Origin: Bacillota bacterium
GTDB lineage: Bacteria; Bacillota; SHA-98; UBA4971
Assembly (NCBI GenBank): GCA_024653485.1
Contig: JANLFY010000007.1
Location: 62,001 to 126,000 of the forward strand
DNA length: 64,000 nt
Direction: 5' to 3'
Shown here: piece after piece, positions 1 to 8,132 of the stretch
Layout: every line of letters begins with the position of its first letter
Position numbering within the stretch: the stretch's first letter is position 1
The notes under the pieces: model-generated
The model's input: only the letters and a program-made list of their open reading frames with translations
Told to the model about the DNA's origin: nothing
Database searches by the model: none
Position numbers and translations under genes: made by a program

Positions 1-3000
1 CGTCCACCGGAGGATCTCGTTGCCGATCTCCGAAGAACTGCTCCGCTAATGGAAGAACTCGTGAGGATCGTGAGGGAGTTCTCGAGGAGATACGCAGAGG
101 CAAAACGCGCCCGCGGCCTGGCCGATTTCTCAGACCTCGAGCACCTGTGCCTCCAAGCGTTGGGTGCCTGGGACGAGGCGAAAGGCCGGTTTGAGCCTTC
201 GGACATCGCTCGCGAGCTGGCCGAGAGGTATGAGGAGGTCCTCGTGGACGAATACCAGGACATCAACCCGGTTCAGGACGCCATCATTTCTCTGGTCTCG
301 CGAGGCGACAACACGTTCATGGTCGGTGACGTGAAGCAGAGCATTTACGGGTTCCGCCTTGCGGAGCCGTGTCTGTTCGCGGAGAAGTACCGGGCGTACT
401 CAAGTTCAACTTCGGATTGCGGGCGCAGGATAGATCTCTCGAAGAACTTCCGGAGCAGGAAGGCGATCGTGGATGCAGTGAACTTCGTGTTCCGGCAGGT
501 GTTCTCGGAGGATCTTGCCGGGATCTCTTACGACCGCTCTGCAGAGCTTTCGTACGGTGCGGATTTCCCCGATGACGGTGGCGCGGTCGATGCTCCTGTT
601 GAGCTTCACATCATCGACACGAAGGGCGGCTTCGCTCACGGGACGGACGCCGCCGAAGATTCGAATTCTGAAGAGACGGGCGTGCGGCGCAGTCCGCAAG
701 CCCCTCTGCCGGTTGAAAGCGCCGCAGGCGGAGAGGGGGTGGCGCCGGAGGAAAACGCGGGAGAGGACACTGACACGGGAGAGGCCGATGAGCCCGAAAC
801 TCCATGGAACGAGCGAGGGAGCGAGCGGAGAGGCGAAGGCGAGCCCACGCTGGAGGAAGCCGAAAACCTCGAGCTCGAGGGCCGTCTAATCGCAAACCGG
901 ATCTCGAGGATGGTGCGGGGCGCGCCTGATGCACCGGGACCGGAGTTCAGGGTCTGGGATAGGAGGGCGAAAGCGTACCGACCGGTATCCTATCGGGACA
1001 TCGTCGTGCTCATGAGAGTTACCCGGCATCGCGCCAACCTCCTCCTCGAGGTGTTCAGACAGGCGGGCGTGCCCGCGTACGCGGAGCTTGGCACCGGGTA
1101 TTTCGAGGCGACTGAGGTAGAGGTCATGCTTTCGCTGCTTAGGGTGATAGACAACCCGATGCAGGACATCCCGCTGGCCGCTGTGTTGAGGTCTCCGATA
1201 GGCGGGTTTACCGCTGACGACCTCGCGCGCATCCGGATGTGTAGGCGCGACGAAGACTTCTATTCCGCGCTCAAGGCCGCGAGCGAGCACGGGACCGTCC
1301 AACCCGCTGAAGACGGTGCGAGCCCAGCCGTCTGTCCCGAAGACCTTGTGGAGAGGATCCGCAGGTTCCTTGGAGACCTGGAGCGCTGGCGGACCTTGGC
1401 CAGAAGAGTGCCCTTGTCGACTCTCATCTGGACCCTGTATCGAGAGACCAGGTACCTTGACTTCGTGGGCGGTATGCCCGGGGGGGCGCAGCGTCAGGCG
1501 AACCTCAGAGCACTTCACGAGCGGGCAAGGCAGTTCGACAAGTTCTCGCGGCAAGGGTTGTTCAGATTCCTGAGGTTCGTGGAGAGGCTTCGGGATGCGG
1601 AAGGCGATCTAGGCACCGCGCGGGCGCTTGGTGAAGCGGAGGATGTGGTCAGGATCATGAGCGTCCACAAGAGCAAGGGTCTGGAATTCCCGGTGGTGTT
1701 CGTGGCCGACCTAGGCAAGGAGCTCAATTTGAGGGACACCGTGGGCGACGTGCTTCTTCACGCCGACGCGGGGCTGGGGCCCGTTTTCTACGATGCGGAC
1801 CGCAGGATGAAGTACCCGACCCTCGCTCACCATGCCACCAGAGAGCGGGTGAGGCTGGACGCGCTTGCGGAGGAGATGCGCATCTTGTACGTAGCGATGA
1901 CGCGCGCGAAAGAGAGGCTCATACTGGTGGGATCCGCACAGGACCTGACGAAACAGGCCTCTCGCTGGTGTGAAGGGGTCCAAGAGGTGGGTTGGCTGCT
2001 GTCAGACGACGCGGTCCTTTCCGCCAGGGGTTTTCTGGACTGGATAGCGTCGGCCGTGGCGCGGCACGGTGACGGCGCACCCATTCGAGACTTGGCCGAA
2101 GTGAGCGTAGAGCCGCACGGAGACGTCCGCGACGACCCGGCGAGGTTTAGTGTGAGGATATGGCACAGGAGTGACCTGTCCTGCGCCGTCGGGATACCCA
2201 GAGAGCTGGGAGCGGTGAGAGGCGCCGACATCCTGCGAGAGGTGGCCGCGGCGAGACCGCTTGGGAGGACCATCATGCCTGAGTTCAGACGGGTGGTGCA
2301 GGAACACCTCTGCTGGGAGTATCCGTACGCTCGGCTCGCGGAGCGCGCGGCCAAGGCGACCTGGGCCGAGGTGAAACGAAGGTTCGAAGCGGGTCGCGAC
2401 GACGCCGGCCACAGCCTCGAAAGCGCTGGCGGGGCGCGTCCGACGGCGGCGGCGGTGCCGGCGGCGCTCTTGGAACAGCCCCGTTTCATGCAGGCGTTCA
2501 GAGTGACGCCAACAGAGCGCGGGCAGGCGATGCACCTCGTGCTTCAGCACGTTGACCTTGGCGGCGCTCTGGACGCGCAAGCGATAGGGGCCCGTGTAAA
2601 CGAGATGGTTGAGTGCGATCTCCTCACCACTGACCTGGCGGCGACGATCGATACCAAGGCCATCGAGCGGTTCTTTGCAAGCCCGCTCGGCAGGCGTGTC
2701 GTTGATGCCAGGGATCGCGTGCAGCGAGAGATCCCGTTTTACCTGGGCATCGATGCGAAAGAGGTGTACCCCGAAACCGCCCCGGTCGGTGACGCGGCGG
2801 AGCGCGTGGTGGTTCAGGGAATCATCGACTGTCTCATTGATGAAGGGGACGGCTTCGTTCTCATCGACTTCAAGACGGGCTCCCAGGGCTGGAAGGACCC
2901 GGATGAAGCTGCCAGGGCGTACGCAGGCCAGATCCGGGTGTACGCTGCCGCGGTGGAAGCCGTGCACCGGCGTCCTGTGAAAGAGGCTTACATTTACTTC

Positions 3001-3075
3001 CTAGACGCGGGAAGCGCTGTTCGGGTGGAGCCTCACATGGGGAAGGCGAATCCGGAAGAACAGCGCCGCGCCTGA
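1..3075 (+). CDS. addA: ATP-dependent helicase/nuclease subunit A, 3' part (5' end outside window)
   Basis: The reading frame is open from base 1 with no start, so this is the C-terminal ~1024 residues of AddA, the helicase-nuclease subunit of the AddAB double-strand break repair complex (the Gram-positive RecBCD counterpart). UvrD/Rep-type motifs are seen in order: the DEYQD Walker B motif (about nt 247-262), GDVKQSIYGFR, a K-N-F-R-S motif, the VHKSKGLEFP motif (about nt 1660-1690) and YVAMTRAKE near nt 1890-1910. The C-terminal RecB-family nuclease is recognised by GIIDCLI and VLIDFKTG (about nt 2818-2880). The Walker A end lies upstream of the window. An acidic, low-complexity insert rich in E, G and P lies at about nt 670-870, between helicase motifs. 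addB is presumably just upstream, as is usual, but cannot be seen. Confidence 0.93.
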   Translation, partial: RPPEDLVADLRRTAPLMEELVRIVREFSRRYAEAKRARGLADFSDLEHLCLQALGAWDEAKGRFEPSDIARELAERYEEVLVDEYQDINPVQDAIISLVSRGDNTFMVGDVKQSIYGFRLAEPCLFAEKYRAYSSSTSDCGRRIDLSKNFRSRKAIVDAVNFVFRQVFSEDLAGISYDRSAELSYGADFPDDGGAVDAPVELHIIDTKGGFAHGTDAAEDSNSEETGVRRSPQAPLPVESAAGGEGVAPEENAGEDTDTGEADEPETPWNERGSERRGEGEPTLEEAENLELEGRLIANRISRMVRGAPDAPGPEFRVWDRRAKAYRPVSYRDIVVLMRVTRHRANLLLEVFRQAGVPAYAELGTGYFEATEVEVMLSLLRVIDNPMQDIPLAAVLRSPIGGFTADDLARIRMCRRDEDFYSALKAASEHGTVQPAEDGASPAVCPEDLVERIRRFLGDLERWRTLARRVPLSTLIWTLYRETRYLDFVGGMPGGAQRQANLRALHERARQFDKFSRQGLFRFLRFVERLRDAEGDLGTARALGEAEDVVRIMSVHKSKGLEFPVVFVADLGKELNLRDTVGDVLLHADAGLGPVFYDADRRMKYPTLAHHATRERVRLDALAEEMRILYVAMTRAKERLILVGSAQDLTKQASRWCEGVQEVGWLLSDDAVLSARGFLDWIASAVARHGDGAPIRDLAEVSVEPHGDVRDDPARFSVRIWHRSDLSCAVGIPRELGAVRGADILREVAAARPLGRTIMPEFRRVVQEHLCWEYPYARLAERAAKATWAEVKRRFEAGRDDAGHSLESAGGARPTAAAVPAALLEQPRFMQAFRVTPTERGQAMHLVLQHVDLGGALDAQAIGARVNEMVECDLLTTDLAATIDTKAIERFFASPLGRRVVDARDRVQREIPFYLGIDAKEVYPETAPVGDAAERVVVQGIIDCLIDEGDGFVLIDFKTGSQGWKDPDEAARAYAGQIRVYAAAVEAVHRRPVKEAYIYFLDAGSAVRVEPHMGKANPEEQRRA

Positions 3076-3107
3076 AGGTACGCCGACGATACGACGCGGG
3101 CTCCCGA

Positions 3108-3123
3108 GGCGGAAGGATCCGCC
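3108..3123. terminator. Possible bidirectional hairpin between converging genes
   Basis: A perfect 6-bp stem (GGCGGA / TCCGCC) with an AGGA loop lies in the short gap between the converging addA and RsfA-like genes. There is no T-run on either side, so termination is only a guess from position. Confidence 0.25.
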
Positions 3124-3182
3124 CCGGGGATTTACCCGTGCCAAGAGCGTTCGATAGCGAGGACCTCTCCATCACTCCCCAG

Positions 3183-4094
3183 TCAAGGCACGACGACCGG
3201 CCGTCTTCTGATGACGTTGCCAAACTTGTCGATCACCGTCTCGACTTTGACTGTGAAGTCCCCCAGCACTTTCAGCTTGTCTATGGACGAGAGGTTCATG
3301 AACTGGTGGAGCGTCGTTTCGAGCTGGCTGTAGAGATCGCTGAGTTCTTCCTCTCGCGCGTTGATGCGCTGGATCTTCTTCTGGAGTTCCTCCCTCATCC
3401 GTTGGATCTCACGTTCCTTCCGGGCCAGCTCTTCGAGGAGTTGCTGTTCGCGGTCGAGTTGTCTGTTGATGTCTATGAGCCGGTCCACGAAGCCCTTTAG
3501 GTCCAGCATCCCCGAAAGCCGCTTCTCGATCCGCTCCACCCTGCCGGGGAGGGTCAAGAGCTCTTCCATGGGGTCGCGCGCCGCACGGGGCCAGCTTTCC
3601 TCGATTTGCTGACCTTGAGCCTGGCCGGCCGTCACCGTCTCTTCGGCGCGCTGCGTCACCTCTGTGACTGTGCCGCTCGGCGTCTCTGAGACCCTCCGCT
3701 TGATAACCGTGTAGAACCTGTGACGTAGGGTGAGGTAGGGTACTCCGAAGAGGTCGGCGAGGCGCTCGAGTTCTCTCTTCCGCTCGCCAGATCTCCTGTC
3801 GAGCACCTTCATCAGGAGCTTGTCTTCGTACTCGGTGAAGACGTGACGCTTCCTCCTCTGTCTCGCGATTCTACCGATCCCTTCCTCCTGAGACTCATGG
3901 GCGACTGATGCCTGGACGAAGGCTTGTTCTCCTAAGGAGCGCTGGCCCCCGCCCACCTCAACCTGCGCTCCGGAGTCCCCCGTCGTTCTCGCGTCAGGGG
4001 TCGCCGCCGCACCCGGGAGGGTCGCGCCGACTCCCGCGGCGGTCCCGTTGCCTCGTGCAGTCGGTACAGTCGCTACCTCTCTCACGCTCTCCAT
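3183..4094 (-). CDS. Myb/SANT-like DNA-binding protein with coiled coil, RsfA-like
   Basis: A protein of about 303 residues. Residues ~83-134 form a basic Myb/SANT-like helix-turn-helix segment (RKRHVFTEYEDKLLMKVL followed by a GVPYLTLRHRF helix). Residues ~205-260 are a strongly heptad-like, charged coiled coil, so it is probably a dimer. The first ~80 residues are low-complexity (A, G, T, V). This layout matches the RsfA type of prespore-specific regulators of Bacillus, but I see no long identical stretch, so the family call is tentative. The ATG at 4094 is preferred over the one at 4115 because GGGAGG lies 9 bases upstream of it. A sigma-G-like promoter lies at 4255-4284, which would fit a forespore role. 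The gene converges on addA. Confidence 0.6.
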   Translation of the reverse strand: MESVREVATVPTARGNGTAAGVGATLPGAAATPDARTTGDSGAQVEVGGGQRSLGEQAFVQASVAHESQEEGIGRIARQRRKRHVFTEYEDKLLMKVLDRRSGERKRELERLADLFGVPYLTLRHRFYTVIKRRVSETPSGTVTEVTQRAEETVTAGQAQGQQIEESWPRAARDPMEELLTLPGRVERIEKRLSGMLDLKGFVDRLIDINRQLDREQQLLEELARKEREIQRMREELQKKIQRINAREEELSDLYSQLETTLHQFMNLSSIDKLKVLGDFTVKVETVIDKFGNVIRRRPVVVP

Positions 4095-4254
4095 CACACC
4101 ACGCCTCCCGTTCATTTCTCGTCTTCATTTCTCGTCCTCATGTCTCGTTTTCAGGTCCGAGACACGCACGCCATTACATCCGCTGGACGCCTCGCCAGGC
4201 ATGCCGACACCTGTGTGCCTCCTTGGCGCAGCGGCTTTCGGAAATGGCCGATAT

Positions 4255-4284
4255 CAGTATGCCTTTTCATACTGGTCCTTATGC
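4255..4284 (-). promoter_or_regulatory. Sigma-G-like forespore promoter for the RsfA-like gene
   Basis: Read on the minus strand, GCATA (4280-4284) is followed by an 18-base spacer and CATACTG (4255-4261). The known sigma-G consensus is GHATR, 17-18 bases, CATNHTA, so only the last base of the -10 box differs. The same heptamer forms an inverted repeat, CAGTATG at 4255-4261 and CATACTG at 4268-4274, and recurs at 4297-4303 next to a perfect GTATGCATAC palindrome (4299-4308). These repeats could equally be a repressor operator. The promoter lies about 160 bases upstream of the proposed start. Confidence 0.45.
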
Positions 4285-4308
4285 TCCCCATTTTCACAGT
4301 ATGCATAC

Positions 4309-4548
4309 GGGCTGGTGCTGTAGGATGCCGGCAGGACCATCGCCGGAAAGCCGTGGGCGAGATGTGTAGCGGGTCTCGCCCCTCTCGCCGAGGCCGGTCG
4401 TGGAGGGAGGATGAGCATCTGCCGCAGGCGGGACGAACAGCGGTCAGGAAGTTACGTACGTGCCGGGAGCGTGCTCCGCGAGGGTCTCACCTCGCTCGCG
4501 GAGCACACTCTCGCACACTGCTAGAAGGGCGCGACCTCGGCTGCGCCA
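4309..4548. other. Non-coding stretch between the RsfA-like gene region and thiT
   Basis: Together with 4095-4308 this is a gap of over 400 bases. Apart from the promoter/operator repeats I see no gene; the open frames here lack plausible ribosome sites. Immediately upstream of the RsfA-like start, at about 4106-4140, there are two tandem copies of a 13-base unit GACGAGAAATGAA (minus strand). No T-rich terminator is visible after thiT. Confidence 0.4.
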
Positions 4549-5184
4549 TCACACCTTGCGTGCGTGACCAGGCCGAAGGCGCTTTCGGCCGCGAGCGAAC
4601 CCGACTCCCAAGAGGAGCATGAGGATCATCGCGAGAGCGACCTCTGGTACCATGTATGAGGCGTTGTATGTCAGGGAGTACACCCATACGTTGGAGCCCT
4701 CAGGTGCGTAGCTTGCGAAGAACGCCACGCCGGACAAGACGTGCATGAGGAATCTGGCCGCCCCGCCCACCAGCACTCCCAGTAGCGGTGCTCGGGAGAA
4801 GAACCCGGAGACCCCGAGTGCGGCGAATGCCAACGGATAGTCCATGAGGAACTGGAGCGGATGTACCACGTATGGCCCGAGGGCGAGTTTGACCATGCCA
4901 AGGACGAGGCCCGCAAGGATGCCCGTCGCGCCCCCTCTCCTAAGGGCCACGTAGAAGACTGGCACCATTTCGAGTGAGACAGACCCACCTTGCGGCATCC
5001 TGAAGACCCGGATCAGGCTCAGCACTGCCGCGAGGGCGACGGTCACTCCGACTTCCGTCACGACCTGGGTTGTCCCACGGCGTTGGCCGGCAGCCTGCGC
5101 GGGTCTCGTGAGCCTGATGAGGGCGATGAGCAGAGCGAGCGCAGCCGCGGCCTCGACCACCACCAACCAGTTGACGTTATTCAT
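4549..5184 (-). CDS. thiT: Thiamine ECF transporter substrate-binding component ThiT
   Basis: A 211-residue, very hydrophobic protein with about six membrane segments. It is the S component that captures thiamine for an energy-coupling factor (ECF) transporter in the plasma membrane. Family marks include QGGSVSLEMVP after the first membrane region and HPLQFLMDYPLAF, typical of ThiT/YuaJ. The ATG at 5184 is chosen over 5208 because GGGGAGGGG ends six bases before it. The shared EcfAA'T energizing module is not in this window, as is usual for group II ECF transporters. The TPP riboswitch directly upstream independently supports the thiamine assignment and predicts repression when thiamine pyrophosphate is plentiful. 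Confidence 0.9.
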   Translation of the reverse strand: MNNVNWLVVVEAAAALALLIALIRLTRPAQAAGQRRGTTQVVTEVGVTVALAAVLSLIRVFRMPQGGSVSLEMVPVFYVALRRGGATGILAGLVLGMVKLALGPYVVHPLQFLMDYPLAFAALGVSGFFSRAPLLGVLVGGAARFLMHVLSGVAFFASYAPEGSNVWVYSLTYNASYMVPEVALAMILMLLLGVGFARGRKRLRPGHARKV

Positions 5185-5250
5185 CTGAGTCCCCTCCCCG
5201 TGACGCATCTTGGGCTTCCAGGGAGATGCCGCACAGCCGCGAGAAGCGCG

Positions 5251-5299
5251 AGACGGCCGTGGAACCTGCCCGGAAGTCGTCCGGAGTCCACGGCCGTCT
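5251..5299 (-). promoter_or_regulatory. Expression-platform hairpin between the TPP riboswitch and thiT
   Basis: A perfect 13-bp inverted repeat (AGACGGCCGTGGA at 5251-5263 and TCCACGGCCGTCT at 5287-5299) lies between the riboswitch aptamer and the thiT start. It is probably the regulatory stem. There is no U-run after it, so whether it acts on transcription or on translation cannot be decided by eye. Confidence 0.5.
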
Positions 5300-5319
5300 A
5301 GATGTCGCCTTGCGAGCCG

Positions 5320-5415
5320 CTTCCCTACGCTGGTATTACCCAGACCGAGTCTTCCGATCAGGTTCGAAGGGTAGACGCCGGGACGCGTCTTCTCAGCCGC
5401 TTTCGCAGCACCCCT
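5320..5415 (-). promoter_or_regulatory. TPP riboswitch (THI element)
   Basis: On the minus strand the conserved pieces of the thiamine pyrophosphate aptamer appear in order: GGGGTGC at the start, GCTGAGA, ACCCTTCGAACCTGATC, and GGGTAATACCAGCGTAGGGAA at the end. GGGG/CCCT closing bases form helix P1. It precedes thiT by about 135 bases with a strong hairpin between. It should switch thiT off when TPP is bound. This is the clearest RNA element in the window. Confidence 0.97.
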
Positions 5416-5445
5416 AGCGAGCTCCCGTATTGACTTCTATAGATG

Positions 5446-5475
5446 ATTATGCCACTGCATCGTGAATGAGCGCAA
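5446..5475 (-). promoter_or_regulatory. Candidate promoter for the riboswitch-thiT transcript
   Basis: On the minus strand TTGCGC (5470-5475), an 18-base spacer and CATAAT (5446-5451) would start a transcript about 20 bases ahead of the TPP aptamer, which is the expected distance. It overlaps the leader of the divergent dehydrogenase gene. Confidence 0.45.
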
Positions 5476-5497
5476 GTGGGCGTGGCAAAATAGAGGC

Positions 5498-6496
5498 ATG
5501 AGAGTCGCTTTCTTTGAGGTGGAGAAGTGGGAGAAGGACAGGTTTCGCGCTCGCCTCCGCGATGTCGAGCCGGTTTTCTTCGCCGACACCGTGCAGGAGG
5601 TGGACCGTGGAAGCATTGAAGACGTCGAGGGGATTTGCGTCTTCATATACTCGAGCCTGACGAGAGAGGTGATCGCGGCTCTTCCTCGCCTCCGTCTCAT
5701 CGCGACGAGGTCCACCGGCTTCGACCACATCGATCTCGAGGCCTGCAAGAAACGGAGCGTCACGGTCACGAACGTCCCCTACTACGGGGAGAACACGGTC
5801 GCAGAGCACACCTTTGGGCTGATCCTGTCCCTCTCCCGGAACATCCACAAGGCGCACATGCGCACGGTCCGTCAGGATTTCTCCCTCGAGGACCTGCAGG
5901 GATTCGATCTCAAGGGCAAGACGATCGGAGTCATCGGAGCGGGAAGGATAGGGCTTCACGTCATCCGCATAGCCAGGGGGTTCGGCATGGAAGCCCTGGC
6001 GTACGACGTCAAGCGGGACCGGTTCATCGCTGAGATACTGGGCTTTAGGTACGTCCCCTTGGACGAGCTCCTCGCCTCGTCCGACGTGATCTCGTTGCAT
6101 GCCCCGTACAACGAGTCCACTCACCACATCATCAACAGGGACACATTGTCCAAGGTCAAGCGCGGAGCCTTGCTCGTCAATACCGCGCGCGGCGCCCTCG
6201 TGGACACCGCCGCCCTCTTGTGGGCGCTGGACGAAGGGATCCTGCGCGGAGCGGGCCTGGACGTACTGGAGGGCGAAGAGCTCATGATGGAGGAGGGATA
6301 CGTGCTCCGGAAGGAGTACTCCGCGGACGTGCTGAGGACTTTCGTGCGCAACCAGATGCTCCTGCGTCGCGAGGACGTGGTGGTGACTCCCCACAACGCC
6401 TTCAACAGCAAGGAAGCAGCCATGCGTATCCTCGAGACCACTGTTGAAAACATCGAGAAGTTCATCGAGGGTCGCCCTCAGAATGTGGTGGTCTAG
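5498..6496 (+). CDS. D-isomer specific 2-hydroxyacid dehydrogenase (D-lactate dehydrogenase-like)
   Basis: A 332-residue NAD-dependent dehydrogenase that reversibly reduces a 2-keto acid to a D-2-hydroxy acid in the cytoplasm. The NAD-binding motif GAGRIG is at residues ~147-152, followed by a Rossmann acid in AYDVKRD. The catalytic Arg lies in NTARGALVD, the Glu in GLDVLEGEE and the His in VVTPHNAF. The sequence around TRSTGFDHIDL and VPYYGENTVAEH is that of D-lactate dehydrogenase-like members, but substrate cannot be fixed. The ATG at 5498 gives a normal N-terminus (MRVAFFEVEKW); the longer frame from 5462 adds an unlikely basic leader. Its last 35 bases overlap the end of the converging gmk. 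Confidence 0.85.
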   Translation: MRVAFFEVEKWEKDRFRARLRDVEPVFFADTVQEVDRGSIEDVEGICVFIYSSLTREVIAALPRLRLIATRSTGFDHIDLEACKKRSVTVTNVPYYGENTVAEHTFGLILSLSRNIHKAHMRTVRQDFSLEDLQGFDLKGKTIGVIGAGRIGLHVIRIARGFGMEALAYDVKRDRFIAEILGFRYVPLDELLASSDVISLHAPYNESTHHIINRDTLSKVKRGALLVNTARGALVDTAALLWALDEGILRGAGLDVLEGEELMMEEGYVLRKEYSADVLRTFVRNQMLLRREDVVVTPHNAFNSKEAAMRILETTVENIEKFIEGRPQNVVV

Positions 6497-7058
6497 GCTC
6501 GGGTCCGAGTGTCGCGCGGTATCGGGCTATGATCTCTGCGATCTCAGCGACCGCTTGGTCCACCGACTCGTTCACGACGATATGGTCGTACGAAGGCGCG
6601 AAGGCAAGCTCCTCGTCAATGCGTGAGGCTCGTGCCTCGAGTTCCTCCTGTGGGCAGTCTGTGCGGCCGGCGAGCCTTTCACGCAGGTCGCGCACGTCTG
6701 AGGGCGCGATGAAGATAGACACGCAGGACGGCCACCTTCGCCTGAATTCCTCTCTTCCGTACACGTCGAGGATGATCACGAAATCCGAGGAGGAGCGAAT
6801 CGCCTCCTCCACCGCTGCCTTGGGCACGCCATAATAGTTTCCATACGTCTTCTTCCACTCGACGAGCTCCCCTGAGTGGATCATTCTCACGAAGGCCTGT
6901 TCGGACAGGAAAGTGTAGTCCTTCCCGTCCTCTTCGTCGTCGCGTGGCGCTCTGGTGGTCGCGGTGGTAAGGCGGGCGAGGCCAGGGACGCGCCTTATGA
7001 GTTCCCTCACTATGGTCGTCTTTCCCGCGGCGGACGGCGCGGAGATTATGAAAAGCAC
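6462..7058 (-). CDS. gmk: Guanylate kinase
   Basis: A 198-residue cytoplasmic kinase that converts GMP plus ATP to GDP plus ADP. The P-loop SAPSAAGKTT is at residues ~6-15. The GMP-binding region follows, with TTRAPRDDEEDGKDY and the E-W-K..YGNYYG segment. Length is normal for the family. The GTG start at 7058 is supported by GGAAGGAGG with a six-base spacer. In many Firmicutes gmk sits near rpoZ and priA, but here it stands alone between a dehydrogenase and the divergent decarboxylase genes. The 3' end overlaps the dehydrogenase by 35 bases. Confidence 0.95.
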   Translation of the reverse strand: MLFIISAPSAAGKTTIVRELIRRVPGLARLTTATTRAPRDDEEDGKDYTFLSEQAFVRMIHSGELVEWKKTYGNYYGVPKAAVEEAIRSSSDFVIILDVYGREEFRRRWPSCVSIFIAPSDVRDLRERLAGRTDCPQEELEARASRIDEELAFAPSYDHIVVNESVDQAVAEIAEIIARYRATLGPEPRPPHSEGDPR

Positions 7059-7130
7059 CGGAATCCTCCTTCCGTGTGTTCACGTCCGGCGGTCTTGCGC
7101 GCCGGCTGGATCGAGCAAACCGAGGTGGGC

Positions 7131-7182
7131 CCGGTTCGGGGCGGTCATGCCATGCTATGAGAAGGAGTTTGCCCCAAACCGG
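7131..7182. repeat. Imperfect inverted repeat in the gmk / oadG-like intergenic region
   Basis: CCGGTTCGGGG at 7131-7141 pairs with CCCCAAACCGG at 7172-7182 with one mismatch, around a 30-base loop. It sits just upstream of the OadG-like gene and could be a leader hairpin or operator. Confidence 0.3.
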
Positions 7183-7208
7183 CGAATTTCCTCCAAGGGT
7201 GAAACACC

Positions 7209-7625
7209 ATGAGCGACTTTGCATGGAGCCTGCGCACGACTGCGCTCGGGCAGAGCGTGGTTGTGTCTGGCTTTGTACTGCTTTTCACCATGGCTATGGT
7301 GGCCTGGCTCCTCGGCCGCGCGCCAAGACCCAAAGCACGGCGGCGCGCAGGCGGTTTCGAGGGCGCTCTGCCCGCAACTCGAGATTCTACGAGCCCGGGC
7401 ACGGGTTTGGCGACCGAGGTGGTCGATGACGAGGCTGTCGCGGCTATAGCGGCGTGCCTCGCTTGCGCGATGAACGGCCGCTTCGAGGAAGGAGCCGGAC
7501 CAGTAGGTTTGCCGGCTTCTCTCGTAGCGGCGATCGCCGCGGCGATCATCGCCCGTGGGGAAGCGGACAGTGACGCCCTGTCGGGGCAAATAAGCATCAA
7601 GGTCCGGAAAGGAGCTCTGGCATGA
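7209..7625 (+). CDS. OadG-like gamma subunit of a sodium-pump decarboxylase
   Basis: A 138-residue protein with one N-terminal membrane helix (residues ~13-36), then a basic and low-complexity linker and a C-terminal part rich in A and I. This is the layout of the OadG/MmdD-type gamma subunit, which anchors the biotin-dependent decarboxylase to the membrane beta subunit. Identity is weak by itself, so the call leans on the two genes that follow, with which it overlaps (the biotin-carrier start lies inside its last codons). A start at 7209 has AAGGGTG seven bases upstream. No beta subunit is seen in the window. Confidence 0.65.
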   Translation: MSDFAWSLRTTALGQSVVVSGFVLLFTMAMVAWLLGRAPRPKARRRAGGFEGALPATRDSTSPGTGLATEVVDDEAVAAIAACLACAMNGRFEEGAGPVGLPASLVAAIAAAIIARGEADSDALSGQISIKVRKGALA

Positions 7626-8119
7626 GGAAGTTCAAGGTCGTCGTGAACGGAAGGGAGTACAGTGTCGAGGTCATCGAGGAGTCCGAGGCACAGGCGCCTG
7701 CTCCCGCAGCGGCAGCGGGGGCTGAAGCGGCAGCGGCGCGGACGGCTTCAGCCGCGCCGGAGCAGGCTCGGGCGGGCGGCGGCCCGGGGGCATCCCGCAC
7801 CCCATCGGCGGGAGCGCCCGTTTCGTCCGCGGAGGCGCAAGCTCCGGCCCGACGACAGGACGCGCAGGCTGCGCAGGCTGGAACGGTCAGAGGAGTGGAG
7901 GCCCCCTTGGCAGGCACGATACTTGCCGTCCGGGTCAGGGAAGGAGACCGCGTGAAGGTGGGCGATGTGCTCGTGACCCTGGAGGCCCTCAAGTTGGAGA
8001 ACGAGATAGCCTCGCCGTACTCAGGGGTGGTCCGGTCCGTGCCAGTGAAGCCCGGTGACTCCGTCCGGGCGGGCACGGTGCTGGCGACGGTGGAGGAGAG
8101 CGCTCCACATTCGAATTGA
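7622..8119 (+). CDS. Biotin carboxyl carrier protein of a decarboxylase/carboxylase
   Basis: A 165-residue protein. Residues 1-20 are a conserved short N-terminal strand (MRKFKVVVNGREYSVEV) typical of decarboxylase biotin subunits, residues ~25-95 are an Ala/Pro-rich flexible linker, and the last ~70 residues form a biotinyl domain beginning with APLAGTI. The acceptor lysine is K124 in EALKLENE. The usual motif is A-M-K-M; both Met are Leu here, a conservative change, so biotin attachment is still expected but lipoyl-type modification should not be excluded by motif alone. The ATG overlaps the stop of the OadG-like gene, indicating translational coupling. Confidence 0.88.
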   Translation: MRKFKVVVNGREYSVEVIEESEAQAPAPAAAAGAEAAAARTASAAPEQARAGGGPGASRTPSAGAPVSSAEAQAPARRQDAQAAQAGTVRGVEAPLAGTILAVRVREGDRVKVGDVLVTLEALKLENEIASPYSGVVRSVPVKPGDSVRAGTVLATVEESAPHSN

Positions 8120-8132
8120 GGGGGTGGTTGAC

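Noticed and set aside
4140-4622. Plus-strand open frame of 160 codons
   Set aside because: It crosses the promoter/operator repeats and the end of thiT on the opposite strand, has no ribosome site and an Arg/Ser-rich shadow composition.
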